DNA of 64,000 bases from Rhodobacter capsulatus (GCF_005144475.1 NZ_SWJZ01000008.1:233595-297594), one strand, 5' to 3'; positions 26,564 to 35,222 are shown, counted from the stretch's first letter. Notes: a model not told the origin generated them from the sequence alone. Program-made: numbers and translations.

Positions 26564-27609
26564 TCTGCCGCCTCCCGCAGCGGGGCATCGGGCATCTCGG
26601 CCACCAGCGTGTTCCACTCGGCCACCGCCTGCGCTCCCGCCCGCAGCACGCCGAAGATCTGCGCGATCAGCAGCCCGCGCGCATCGAAGAATTCGACCGA
26701 ATGCGCCGGGCCGCGGGCGGTGTTCTTCACCACGGCATAGATTTCCGCGATCTCGTCCATGCGCAGATGCAGATCGAAACCGTGATCGAACAGCGTGATC
26801 CAGGGCCCGGCATCGCCCACCCGACCGACCGGGCCGGTGTGGATCTCGATGCAGCCGCGGTTGCCGACGAAGATCATGATCGGCACCTCGATTTCGGCGG
26901 CGCGGTACAGCAGCCGCTCGACCGAGCCCGGGGCAAGGCGGCGCACAAAAGGCGCCCCGGCCAGACGATATGCGCCGAGCCGGTTCATCTTCAGCTTCGC
27001 GCACAGCCGCAGGAACTGATGCGTGTCTTCCAGCGCCGCCCAGCCGCTGCGCAGATCCTCCAGCCGGGCCGGGTTCGTTTTTGCCACCTCGGGCGGCTGC
27101 CGCGGCGCCAGCGCCAGCACCGCGCCCTGATCGGCCAGCCGCAGATCGTCGAGCAGCGGCTGCCACTGCCCGACATCGCTGCCCGGGCGCAGATGCACCT
27201 TGTGCACCGCATCCCCCGCCGCATCGAAGACCTGCAACGAGCGTTTCACCCCCTTTTCCGTCTCCTCCTCCAGCGCGAAGGCATGCACCCATTGCGCCGG
27301 AAAGATCCGCAGGTCGATTTCCTCGTTCACCACCAGCGCCGCATGCGGACCCGGGCGGTAATCGTCATAGACCCCGACCTTTTCGATCACGCAGGCATCG
27401 TTGCGGGTCAGCGCCATGAGCGGCCCGAAAGCGGTCAGCCGCGGCATCAGCAGATCGGGGCTGGCCGCGATCCTTGTGGCGCCAAAGCCGACCAGAGCGG
27501 CGCAGATTTCCGCCTCGGCCAGACCCAGCTGGACGGCCAGATCGCGGGCATGCAGGCGGCGGTCCAGCGCCCGGGCCTTGCGGATGTCTTCGGGGCTGAG
27601 GCGCGTCAT
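26560..27609 (-). CDS. hmuS: Cytoplasmic heme-binding/degradation protein HmuS
   Basis: This 349-residue HemS/ChuX-type protein takes heme from the ABC importer and traffics or degrades it. It is a tandem duplication: the N half includes LMPRLTAFGPLMALTRN, the C half LLYRAAEIEVPIMIFVGN. I chose the ATG at 27609 with an AGGAG site; an in-frame ATG 18 bases earlier lacks one. It lies 34 bases after the TonB receptor gene. Confidence 0.9.
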   Translation of the reverse strand: MTRLSPEDIRKARALDRRLHARDLAVQLGLAEAEICAALVGFGATRIAASPDLLMPRLTAFGPLMALTRNDACVIEKVGVYDDYRPGPHAALVVNEEIDLRIFPAQWVHAFALEEETEKGVKRSLQVFDAAGDAVHKVHLRPGSDVGQWQPLLDDLRLADQGAVLALAPRQPPEVAKTNPARLEDLRSGWAALEDTHQFLRLCAKLKMNRLGAYRLAGAPFVRRLAPGSVERLLYRAAEIEVPIMIFVGNRGCIEIHTGPVGRVGDAGPWITLFDHGFDLHLRMDEIAEIYAVVKNTARGPAHSVEFFDARGLLIAQIFGVLRAGAQAVAEWNTLVAEMPDAPLREAAE

Positions 27610-27643
27610 GGGCTCTCCTTTCAACATGGATCAGAAACGGATC

Positions 27644-29647
27644 TCAGAAACGGATCGAGGTGCCGACATGCAGGGTGCGACCCTGCCCGTTCTCGGTGGC
27701 GCTGGCCGAAAGCCAGGGCGCATAGACCTCGTCGAAAAGGTTCGTGACCTTTGCGTAGATCACCGCATCCTCGGTCACGTCATAGCTGGCAAAAAGATCG
27801 ACCAGTTCGTAGCTGTCGTCTTTCTGGTAGGGCGTCGAGGTATAGGCATCGGTGAAAAGCCCGCCCGAGACATGGGTATATTGCGCCCCCAGCGTCAGCC
27901 GGTCGGCCATGAAATCGCGCGACAGGCGGACGGAAACCGTGTCATCGGGCAGATATTGCCCGGCGCCCAGCCCCGGGGTCTGGCTGGGCAGATGGCTGGA
28001 ATTATGCGTGTAGCTCAGGCCCAGATCAAAGGCGCGGTGATCGTAATCCAGCTCGATCTCGACCCCTTCGGTCTTCGTCCGGCCGGGCACGTTGACGAAA
28101 GCCGCGCCGGTCTGACCGAAGGCATTGGTAAAGGCCATCGAGGTGACGATGTAATTCTCCACCTCCATGTTGTAATAATTCACCCGCCCGGAAAGCCGGT
28201 CACCCTCGGCGAAAAGCCCTGCGCGATCAAGGGTGAAGCCCAGTTCGACCCCCTCTTCCGTCTCGGCCTCCAGCCGCGGGTTGGCGATCATGCCGATGCC
28301 CCCGCCCGGATGGCTGCCGCCCAGCATGGTTTCCTGCAGCGTCGGCGAGCGCATCGCCCGCGACAGCGTCACATAGGGCTGAACCCAGTCCGTCGCCTGA
28401 TAGGCCAGCGTCAGCTTCGGATCGAGCGAGCTATTCTTGATGTCGATCGTGCCTTGCGAGGCCTCTCCGTCCAGCCGATAGGAATTCGCCCGCAGCCCCG
28501 CGGTGATTTCCCATTTGCCCTGAACGAAGACGTTTTCCGAAAAGGCCGAAAGCCTGCGCGCCTTGCCCGTGGTCGGGTTCACCCCGCCCTTGCTTCCGCC
28601 CAGACTGTCCTGCGACGCCTCGATCCCGTTCACGCTGGTCAGTTGCCAGCCGCCGAAGCGCAGCTCTGACGTGTTCGTCACGTCCAGCCCGCGCGTCTTG
28701 GTCGACATGTTGCGCCCCACCGACGAGGCAAAGGGAGAGCCGCCGCGCAGCCAGTCGGTCTCGGTCGTGGCGGCATAGGCATTCACCCGCAGGTCGATCA
28801 GGCTCGAGCCGGGGTCGTAGTGATAACCGATCTTCGCCACATCATTCGTCAGATGCTGGAAATAGCTCGTGGCGAAAAAGTCGGTCTCGTAGCGCATCAG
28901 CGAAAAGGTCAGCCGCTGCGTCTCGGTCAGATCATAGCCGAGCTTGACCAGCGCCGAGGAAATGTCGGTGTCGGTATTGGGCACTTCGACGCCGTCGCCG
29001 TCTTCGTAGCTCTCGCCACTGTGGCGGCTGATCGCGGCCAGCGCATCGAACCGCCCCGCCTTCATCGCCGCCGCCGCCATCCCCGAGGTGGTGTCGCCGT
29101 TCGAGGCATGGTCCAGCCGGACAAGCCCGCCCCGGGTCTGCCCCTCTTTCAGCACGTCACCCACCTCAAGCGTGCGGAAATTCGCCGAACCGGCGATGCC
29201 CGACCCGCCCAGCCCGGTCACCGGACCGCGCGTGATGTCGATCCCGGAAAGCAGGTTTTCATCCACGAAAACATAGCCCTGCGCGGCATGGCCGGTCAGG
29301 CGGTAAGTTTGCGGCACGCCGTCAAGCGACATCGCCACCCGGCCCGAGCCCTCGAAACCGCGGATGTTCACCGAAACGCCCGGGTTGCCCGGATCCTTTT
29401 GCGTGAAGACCGAGGTCTGCACCCGCAACAGCCCGTCGAGATCGCTGGTGCTGGTGGCGCCGCGCAGATCGTCGGCGGTCAGATGGGTGGCGTTTTCGCC
29501 CGCAAGGATCGGCGAGCCGTCCTCGGCGTAGCCGATCACGATCTGACCCAGCCAGAGCGTGTCATCGGCCTGCTCCGCCGCAAGCGGCAGGGACAGGGCG
29601 GTGGAACAAAACAGAAAGGCGGCCAGTTGCCGCGATGCGAGGCGCAT
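27644..29647 (-). CDS. hmuR: TonB-dependent heme/hemoprotein receptor
   Basis: This 667-residue outer membrane receptor has a signal peptide ending near LAAEQA, a TonB-box-like LGQIVIGY, the plug domain (VNIRGFEGSG, MSLDGVPQTY, ITRGPVTGLGGSG) and a 22-strand barrel ending in GTSIRF with the terminal Phe. RSPTLQETMLGG followed by ANPRLEAET resembles the FRAP/NPNL region of heme receptors. The adjacency of hmuSTUV supports heme. It also follows the nickel-type ABC operon directly, so a nickel-chelate role is a weaker alternative. Confidence 0.85.
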   Translation of the reverse strand: MRLASRQLAAFLFCSTALSLPLAAEQADDTLWLGQIVIGYAEDGSPILAGENATHLTADDLRGATSTSDLDGLLRVQTSVFTQKDPGNPGVSVNIRGFEGSGRVAMSLDGVPQTYRLTGHAAQGYVFVDENLLSGIDITRGPVTGLGGSGIAGSANFRTLEVGDVLKEGQTRGGLVRLDHASNGDTTSGMAAAAMKAGRFDALAAISRHSGESYEDGDGVEVPNTDTDISSALVKLGYDLTETQRLTFSLMRYETDFFATSYFQHLTNDVAKIGYHYDPGSSLIDLRVNAYAATTETDWLRGGSPFASSVGRNMSTKTRGLDVTNTSELRFGGWQLTSVNGIEASQDSLGGSKGGVNPTTGKARRLSAFSENVFVQGKWEITAGLRANSYRLDGEASQGTIDIKNSSLDPKLTLAYQATDWVQPYVTLSRAMRSPTLQETMLGGSHPGGGIGMIANPRLEAETEEGVELGFTLDRAGLFAEGDRLSGRVNYYNMEVENYIVTSMAFTNAFGQTGAAFVNVPGRTKTEGVEIELDYDHRAFDLGLSYTHNSSHLPSQTPGLGAGQYLPDDTVSVRLSRDFMADRLTLGAQYTHVSGGLFTDAYTSTPYQKDDSYELVDLFASYDVTEDAVIYAKVTNLFDEVYAPWLSASATENGQGRTLHVGTSIRF

Positions 29648-29705
29648 GAAGATCTCCCGGTCGAAAGCGTGTCGGCTTTGCTGGCGCGGGCTGGCAGTCC
29701 TCCAT

Positions 29706-29741
29706 CTCAGCGCATCATTGTTATCTGAGTTATTTTGTCAA
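29706..29741 (-). promoter_or_regulatory. Candidate hmuR promoter with inverted repeat
   Basis: On the minus strand a consensus TTGACA (29736-29741) is followed after 16 bases by AATGAT (29714-29719). A CTCAG-N14-CTGAG inverted repeat (29706-29729) spans the -10, a position expected for an iron or heme repressor. The -35 lies within the last codons of the upstream ABC ATPase gene. Confidence 0.55.
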
Positions 29742-30364
29742 GAAATGGTTTTCATCTTCGCGGTCTTGTCTGCGGCGGCCAGCGTGATCTGCCGCGAACA
29801 CAGCGCCCGGCGCAGCGCGGCATCGTGGCTGATCACGATCAGCGCCATGCCGCGGCGTTGCGCCAGCGGCAGCAGCGCCCGCCACAGCGCCTGCGCCGCC
29901 AGCGCGTCGAGCTGCGCGGTGATCTCGTCGCAGATCAAAACCCGCGTTTGCGGCAGGAAGAACCGCGCCAGGGACACCCGGGCCAGCTCGCCGCCCGACA
30001 GCTCGGCGGGGTGGCGCGCGGCCCAGCCGGGGCGGATCGCCAGCGCGGCCAGAACCTCGGGGTCGGGCGGCGCGGCATTGGCCAGAATGCGCCCGACGGT
30101 CCAGCGCGGATCGACGGCCAGTTCCGGCGCCTGCGGCACATGCTGCACCGGGCCGGGCTGGCGGCGGGGCAGGGGGGCGCCCTGCCACAGCACCCGCCCG
30201 GCATCGGGGGTCAGCGCGCCCGAAAGCACCCGCGCCAGCGTCGATTTCCCTGCCCCCGAGGCGCCGGAAAGCCCCAGCACCTCGCCCGGGGCCAGCGTCA
30301 GAGACACCTCGTGCAGCACCGGACGACCGGCGAAGGCCAGCGAAATCGCCTCGGCCCTCAACAT
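29738..30364 (-). CDS. nikE: Nickel/peptide-family ABC ATPase (NikE-like)
   Basis: This 208-residue ATPase is shorter than usual NikE (about 260), lacking the C-terminal oligopeptide-binding extension. Walker A is GASGAGKST, the signature LSGGELARVS, Walker B VLICDEITAQLD and the switch His is in ISHD. It overlaps the upstream ATPase by 7 bases. It is the last gene of the five-gene importer; nickel is inferred from the NikR-type operator before the first gene. Confidence 0.8.
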   Translation of the reverse strand: MLRAEAISLAFAGRPVLHEVSLTLAPGEVLGLSGASGAGKSTLARVLSGALTPDAGRVLWQGAPLPRRQPGPVQHVPQAPELAVDPRWTVGRILANAAPPDPEVLAALAIRPGWAARHPAELSGGELARVSLARFFLPQTRVLICDEITAQLDALAAQALWRALLPLAQRRGMALIVISHDAALRRALCSRQITLAAADKTAKMKTIS

Positions 30365-31095
30365 GGCAGATCCGCCTCTGCCCAGCTTTGCGCCGCCCAG
30401 AGCGCGCGGGAAAACGGATGCCGCAGCTGCCCGCCGGTGAAGTCCCCGGCCATGGCGGTTTCGACCATCCGGCCCTCCTGCAAGATGGTGATCCGCCCGG
30501 CGATGGCGATGAGCCGCGGCAGATCATGGCTGATCACGCAGACCCCGTGCCCCTGCGCCGCAAGCCCGGCCAGCAGCGCAAGGATCCGGTCGGCGGTCTC
30601 GGGGTCAAGGCCCAGCGTCGGCTCGTCGGCGATCAGAAAACCGGCGCCGGTCGCCAGCGCCGTGGCGATCAGCGCGCGTTTCGCCATCCCGCCCGACAGT
30701 TCATGCGGAAAGGCCCGGGCGGCGGTTTCGGGCAGGCCGAGCCGGGCGAGCGCGGCGGGGATATCGGGCGGCGGCTGCCCCGCCAGCCGGGCAAAGCGGG
30801 TGATCTGCGCGCCAAGCCGGGTCAGCGGATCAAGCGCGTCGATCGCTTGCGGCGCAAGCGCGAGTTGCCCCGGGGCAAGTCCTTGCCCATCAAGCGTGAT
30901 CTGCCCGCAAACCTCGGCATTGCCGGGCAAAAGCCCCATCAGCGTCTCGGCCACCAGACTTTTTCCGGCGCCGGAGCCGCCCACAAGCCCGATCACCTCG
31001 CCGCGCGCCAAGGTCAGCTCAAGCCCGGACAGTGCCGTGGCGTGACCGCCGTCATGGCGGCGAAACCGCACCGAAAGTGCCGTGACCCGCAGCAT
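30358..31095 (-). CDS. nikD: Nickel/peptide-family ABC ATPase (NikD-like)
   Basis: This 245-residue ATPase has Walker A GGSGAGKS, signature LSGGMAKRAL, Walker B FLIADEPTLGLD and ISHD. The ATG at 31095 overlaps the preceding permease stop by 1 base (TGATG). With the neighbouring ATPase it would form the heterodimeric motor of an Opp/Dpp/Nik-type importer. Confidence 0.82.
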   Translation of the reverse strand: MLRVTALSVRFRRHDGGHATALSGLELTLARGEVIGLVGGSGAGKSLVAETLMGLLPGNAEVCGQITLDGQGLAPGQLALAPQAIDALDPLTRLGAQITRFARLAGQPPPDIPAALARLGLPETAARAFPHELSGGMAKRALIATALATGAGFLIADEPTLGLDPETADRILALLAGLAAQGHGVCVISHDLPRLIAIAGRITILQEGRMVETAMAGDFTGGQLRHPFSRALWAAQSWAEADLPC

Positions 31096-31949
31096 CACGC
31101 CACCCCCTCGCGCGGGTCGGCGGCGCGGCGCAGGGTCTCTCCGAACAGCTCGAAGCTGAGCGCGACGATCATCAGCCCCAGCCCCGGAAACAGTGCCACC
31201 CACCAATGCCCGGCCAGAATCCCGCGCAGGCTTTCCGACAGGATCACCCCGATCGAGGGCAGATGCGGCGGGATGCCAAGGCCAAGGAAAGAGAGCCCGG
31301 CCTCGTGCAGGATCGCATGCGGAAAGATCAAGACGAAGCCCGCCACCACCTGCGGCAGCAGATGCGGCGCCAGATGATGCCGCGCGATCCAGAGCCGTGG
31401 ACGGCCCAGGGCGCGCGAGACGGTCACGAAATCGGCCGCGGCGACGGTCTGCGCCTCGTGCCGCAACACCCGCGCCAGCCGCGGCCAATGCGTCAGCCCG
31501 ACGCCGAGGACGACGCCCCAGATCCCGCCGCCCGCCGCATAGGCGACCAGCATGATCAGCACGAAATGCGGCAGGCCCAGCGCCATCTCGGTCAGCACGC
31601 CGATGATCCGGTCAAGGCGGCGATCCAGCGCCGCGGCAAGGCCGAGACCCACCGCCAGCGCCGTCGACAGGATCGCGGCGAAAAGCCCGATCTTGACCGA
31701 GACGGCCAGCGCGGCAAGGCTGCGTGCCGCCATGTCGCGGCCCAGCGCATCGGTGCCGAACGGATGCGCCAGCGAGGGCGGCAGGTTGCGCGTTGCGGCG
31801 CTTACCGCCGGGCCGGTCTCGGGCAGGGCCAGCGCGACCAGGATCGGCGCGGCGAAGACCGCGGTCACCAGCCCGCCGCGCCAGATCAGCGCGCGGCGCA
31901 GGGGCGATCGAAAGCCGATCGGGCGCAGGCTCAGGCTGGCATCGGTCAT
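31095..31949 (-). CDS. nikC: Nickel/peptide-family ABC permease (NikC/DppC-like)
   Basis: The 284-residue permease has an N-terminal helix, then LAHPFGTDALGRDMAARSL, the signature of the DppC/OppC/NikC group, and the EAA-like coupling loop near VSRALGRPRLWIARHHLAPHL. About six helices are visible. I chose the ATG at 31949 because it overlaps the preceding permease stop (ATGA). Confidence 0.83.
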   Translation of the reverse strand: MTDASLSLRPIGFRSPLRRALIWRGGLVTAVFAAPILVALALPETGPAVSAATRNLPPSLAHPFGTDALGRDMAARSLAALAVSVKIGLFAAILSTALAVGLGLAAALDRRLDRIIGVLTEMALGLPHFVLIMLVAYAAGGGIWGVVLGVGLTHWPRLARVLRHEAQTVAAADFVTVSRALGRPRLWIARHHLAPHLLPQVVAGFVLIFPHAILHEAGLSFLGLGIPPHLPSIGVILSESLRGILAGHWWVALFPGLGLMIVALSFELFGETLRRAADPREGVA

Positions 31950-32932
31950 CGCATCTCCCTCAGCCGCGGATCGGCCAGCCGCGCGGCGATATCGGCCAGA
32001 AGGTTGCCGCAAAAGACAAAAAGCAGCGTTGCCAGCGCGATGCCAAGCAGCAGCGGCGCATCGGCCCCGGTGGCGGCGCGCACGGTGGCCTGACCAAGCC
32101 CGGGCCAGGCAAAGATCGTCTCGGCCAGCACCGACCCGCCGACAAGTTCCCCCGCCCCCGCCAGATGCACCGTCAGCGCCGGGCCAAGCGCATGCCGGGC
32201 GCCGTAGCGAAACGCCAGCCGCAGCCCCGAGGCCCCATGCGCCGCCAGATGCCGCGCCGCCGGGCTTTCCAGAAAGGTTACGGCGCGGGCGCGGGTATGC
32301 AGGATCAGCGCCGAAATCCCGACGACCGACACCGTGACGGCGGGCAGGATCAGATGGGTCAGCCGCGCGCCAAGGCTTGCTTCGGCGGCGGTCAGGCCGG
32401 GGGGCGTGGCGCAGCAGGCGGGCAGCCAGCCAAGGCCCACCGCAAAGACCGACACCAAAAGGATCGCGATCCAGAACCCCGGGCTGGCCGAGAGCATCAC
32501 CGCCAGCCCCCGGATCAACCGGTCAGGCCAGCGCCCCCGCATCGCCGCGGCCAGCAGGCCAAGCGAAAAGCCAAGCGCCAGCGCCAGACAAAACGCCGTG
32601 CCGATCAGCGCCAGCGAGGCCCCGGCGCGCTGGGCGATCAGATCGAGCACCGGGGCGTTGTAGCTGATCGAGATGCCGAAATCGCCCGCGGCGAGATGCG
32701 AGAGCCACAGCCAGAACCGCTCCGGCGCGGGGGCGTTCAATCCCCAGGCCTCGGCGATGGCGGCGCGCTGCTCGGGGCCGACCTGCGCCACCCGCGCGCC
32801 GACATAGGCCTGCACCGGATCGACCGGGGCGAGCGAGACCAGCGTGAAGAGCCCCGCCATCGCCAGCGGCACCAGCCAGATCAGCCGGATCAGCCGGTCC
32901 AGAAGCAGCCGCGCCAGCCAGGTCCGGCGCAT
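31946..32932 (-). CDS. nikB: Nickel/peptide-family ABC permease (NikB/DppB-like)
   Basis: The 328-residue permease has about six helices. LAPVDPVQAYVG near the N terminus matches the DppB/NikB LxPGDP-type loop, and FAWPGLGQATVRA is the conserved C-terminal segment. The ATG at 32932 overlaps the nikA stop as TGATG, the same junction used by nikC/nikD. An in-frame ATG at 32947 would add five residues and is also possible. Confidence 0.83.
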   Translation of the reverse strand: MRRTWLARLLLDRLIRLIWLVPLAMAGLFTLVSLAPVDPVQAYVGARVAQVGPEQRAAIAEAWGLNAPAPERFWLWLSHLAAGDFGISISYNAPVLDLIAQRAGASLALIGTAFCLALALGFSLGLLAAAMRGRWPDRLIRGLAVMLSASPGFWIAILLVSVFAVGLGWLPACCATPPGLTAAEASLGARLTHLILPAVTVSVVGISALILHTRARAVTFLESPAARHLAAHGASGLRLAFRYGARHALGPALTVHLAGAGELVGGSVLAETIFAWPGLGQATVRAATGADAPLLLGIALATLLFVFCGNLLADIAARLADPRLREMR

Positions 32933-34512
32933 CACTTGCAGGTCCATGTCCAGCCTTGCAGGCCCTGCGTGATCGGGTAGCCATGGCCATGCGGCTCGAT
33001 CTGCAACGGGCCGAGGTCAAGGCAATCGCTGACCCAATAGTTGTGGTCGATGTTCACCAGCCAGGCCCAGGCGGCATCGCCGCGCGCGCCAAAGCCGGTG
33101 CTTCCATCCCATTGCGCCGCCTGCCATTCCGGCAGCGAGGCGGCAAAATCCGGGGCCGCCTGCGCCGCATCCAGATGGGCATCGACGGCCGGGTTCCGGT
33201 AATAGCCGGCGTTGTAGTAATCGACCCCGGCGAAATCGCCGTGATACAGCGCCTCGATCTCGGACGGGTCATGCGCGCCCCAGCCGAACAGCACCGCATC
33301 GGCATGCATCACGGTTTCGATGTCATCCCAGCTTTTGCCCGCGGGTTCGATGGCGATGCCCACCGCCTTCGCCTGTTCCGCCACCCCAAGCGCCAGCGCC
33401 TGGCGCAGCGAATCCGAGGCCGGATAGACAAGGGTGAAGCGCGCCTCCCGCCCGTCCTTTTCGCGCAAGCCGTCGCCATCGCTGTCCCGCCAGCCCGCGG
33501 CCTCGAGCGTGAGCGCGGCAGCGATCGGGTCGGCATCGGGCAGGGCGGCGGCGGGCTGATCCCAGGGCAGGCCATCGGCCGGACCATGCGCCGGGCGGCC
33601 ATGGCCCTCGAGCGCCAGATCGACCAGCGCCTTGCGGTCCAGCAACTGGTTGAGCGCGCGGCGGATCGCGGGATCGGCGGTCACGTCATTGCCGATCGGC
33701 TTGCCCTCGGCGGTCTTGCCCCCGGCGGCAACCATGGGGAACATCACGCCGCGGTTGTCGACGGTCTTCACATGCAGCGCATGCATGCCTTGCGGCGGGC
33801 TGTCCGATCCGGCCGGGGGCACGGCCGCCACCTGCACCGCCCCGGTCTGCGCCAATGCGATCGCCGCCGCTTCCTCGCCGAAGACGAAGCTTACCCGCGG
33901 AAAGGGAATGGTTCCGCCATGCCAATAGGGGTTCGGCTCGACCACCAGCTGTTCGCCCGGACGCCATTCGACCATCCGGAACGGCCCGGCGCCCAGCGGA
34001 TGACGGGCGTAATCCGCGCCATAGCGCGCCTTCGGCACGATCCCGAGCCCGACCAGATGGCTGGTGAAGGTGATCTGCGGCTGCGTCAGTTCCAGCTCCA
34101 CCGTGTCGGGGGCGACAACCCGGGCCTCGCGCAGGATCTTCATGTCAACGAGCCCGCCCGCATCGCGCGCGGTGTTGAAGGTGAAGGCCACATCCTCGGC
34201 CGTCAGCGCCGTGCCATCCGAGAATTTCGCATCCTGCCGCAGTTTGATCGTCCAGGTCCGCCGGTCGTCCGACAGGCTCCAGCCCGTCGCCAGATCGCCG
34301 ACCAGGCTCAGATCGGCCCCAAAGCGCAGCAGCGTCGCCTGAAACAGCGGGTTGCCGTAGCGGCCCCAGCCCATCACCGGATCGAAGCCGCCCTCGGGCT
34401 CGCCGCCCACCGCCAGAACCAGCGGCGGCACCGGACCGGCGTGCAAAGGCGCCGCCAGCGCGAAAGCCAGCAGCGCGGCAGGCACGAGCCCGTTCAAGGT
34501 TGTCTTCGCCAT
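32932..34512 (-). CDS. nikA: Periplasmic nickel-type substrate-binding protein (SBP family 5)
   Basis: This 526-residue protein has a signal peptide (ending near LHAGP) and the family-5 solute-binding fold, with VAFTFNTARDAGG and PLGAGPFRMVEWRPGEQ. The length equals E. coli NikA. The C terminus carries an EPHGHGYP motif whose histidines could bind metal. A perfect NikR-type operator ends 12 bases before its ATG, the main reason for calling nickel; by sequence alone a peptide or metal-chelate substrate would remain open. Confidence 0.78.
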   Translation of the reverse strand: MAKTTLNGLVPAALLAFALAAPLHAGPVPPLVLAVGGEPEGGFDPVMGWGRYGNPLFQATLLRFGADLSLVGDLATGWSLSDDRRTWTIKLRQDAKFSDGTALTAEDVAFTFNTARDAGGLVDMKILREARVVAPDTVELELTQPQITFTSHLVGLGIVPKARYGADYARHPLGAGPFRMVEWRPGEQLVVEPNPYWHGGTIPFPRVSFVFGEEAAAIALAQTGAVQVAAVPPAGSDSPPQGMHALHVKTVDNRGVMFPMVAAGGKTAEGKPIGNDVTADPAIRRALNQLLDRKALVDLALEGHGRPAHGPADGLPWDQPAAALPDADPIAAALTLEAAGWRDSDGDGLREKDGREARFTLVYPASDSLRQALALGVAEQAKAVGIAIEPAGKSWDDIETVMHADAVLFGWGAHDPSEIEALYHGDFAGVDYYNAGYYRNPAVDAHLDAAQAAPDFAASLPEWQAAQWDGSTGFGARGDAAWAWLVNIDHNYWVSDCLDLGPLQIEPHGHGYPITQGLQGWTWTCK

Positions 34513-34524
34513 GTTGCCCCCAAA

Positions 34525-34552
34525 GTATGATTTGGCGAAGACTAAATCATAC
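34525..34552 (-). promoter_or_regulatory. NikR operator, GTATGA-N16-TCATAC
   Basis: GTATGATTT (34525-34533) and AAATCATAC (34544-34552) form a perfect 9-bp inverted repeat with a 10-base centre. The outer hexamers are exactly GTATGA-N16-TCATAC, the operator established for E. coli NikR. It lies 12 bases before the ATG of the substrate-binding protein, next to a GGGGG Shine-Dalgarno, and includes a TATGAT -10-like hexamer. Nickel-loaded NikR would block transcription or initiation here. No nikR gene is in the window. Confidence 0.85.
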
Positions 34553-34592
34553 GGTCGCGGCCTCTGTCCACAGCGAATGCGGCGATTGGGGC

Positions 34593-34979
34593 TCAGGCGG
34601 TGGGGCGGCTGAAGACATAGCCGACGCCGGTGACCATCAGTGCCGCGACGGCCGCGGTCTGCCAGGCGGCGGGGTGGCGCAGCAGGATGAACAGCGCCAG
34701 CCCCAGCGCCGAGCCGCACAGCGCCATCACCTTGCCGCGCCGCGGGATCGCGCCGCGTTCGCGCCAGTCGCGCAGCATCGGGCCGAAGACGCGGTGGGTC
34801 AGCAGCCAGTCCTCGAGCCGTTCGGAGGAGCGGGCAAAGAAGGCCGCCGCAAGGATCAGGAACGGCACCGTCGGCAGCACCGGCAGGAAGATGCCCACAA
34901 AGGCGACGGCCGTGAAGATCAGCCCGATGCTCAGATAGATTGCCCGCAGCAGACGTTCTCCGGGCGTGTGCTGGCTCAT
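34593..34979 (-). CDS. YbaN-like inner membrane protein (DUF454)
   Basis: The 128-residue protein has three to four hydrophobic segments and the family core VGIFLPVLPTVPFLILAAAFFARSSERLEDWLL. YbaN/DUF454 proteins are small inner membrane proteins of unknown function often found near heme or iron genes. It is transcribed in the same direction as the nickel-type operon, 80 bases upstream, with the NikR operator in between. Confidence 0.85.
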   Translation of the reverse strand: MSQHTPGERLLRAIYLSIGLIFTAVAFVGIFLPVLPTVPFLILAAAFFARSSERLEDWLLTHRVFGPMLRDWRERGAIPRRGKVMALCGSALGLALFILLRHPAAWQTAAVAALMVTGVGYVFSRPTA

Positions 34980-35222
34980 CTTTCGCCTCCCTCGTGGCCG
35001 GGCGTCCCGCCGGAAAGGCGGGGCCGCAAGAAATCGAATCGCCGTCCTTGCCCCGCGCCGGACATCATGTCGCAGGGTCTTTCCGGAAGCAGGCCACAGC
35101 CGGGGTGCGGAAGCAACGGAAATTGCCGGACAGGCCGATCAGGGAAAGCTCTGGCGGATCAGGATCCCCGGAAACCTGACAAAAACAATCTGTCATGTCA
35201 ACGCCACCAAGGCAAACCGCGG
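34980..35222 (-). promoter_or_regulatory. 243-base gap with candidate promoter
   Basis: This noncoding gap lies between the siderophore ATPase stop and the YbaN-like gene. On the minus strand it has a consensus TTGACA (35196-35201), with no convincing -10 at 17 bases, and a TGACA-N9-TGTCA inverted repeat (35177-35195) beside it. I looked for a cobalamin riboswitch and did not find its conserved boxes. A long 5' leader to the YbaN-like gene would remain. Confidence 0.35.

Noticed and set aside
34980..35222. Cobalamin or other riboswitch before the YbaN-like gene
   Set aside because: The conserved B12-box and GCCACTG-type boxes are not present on either strand.
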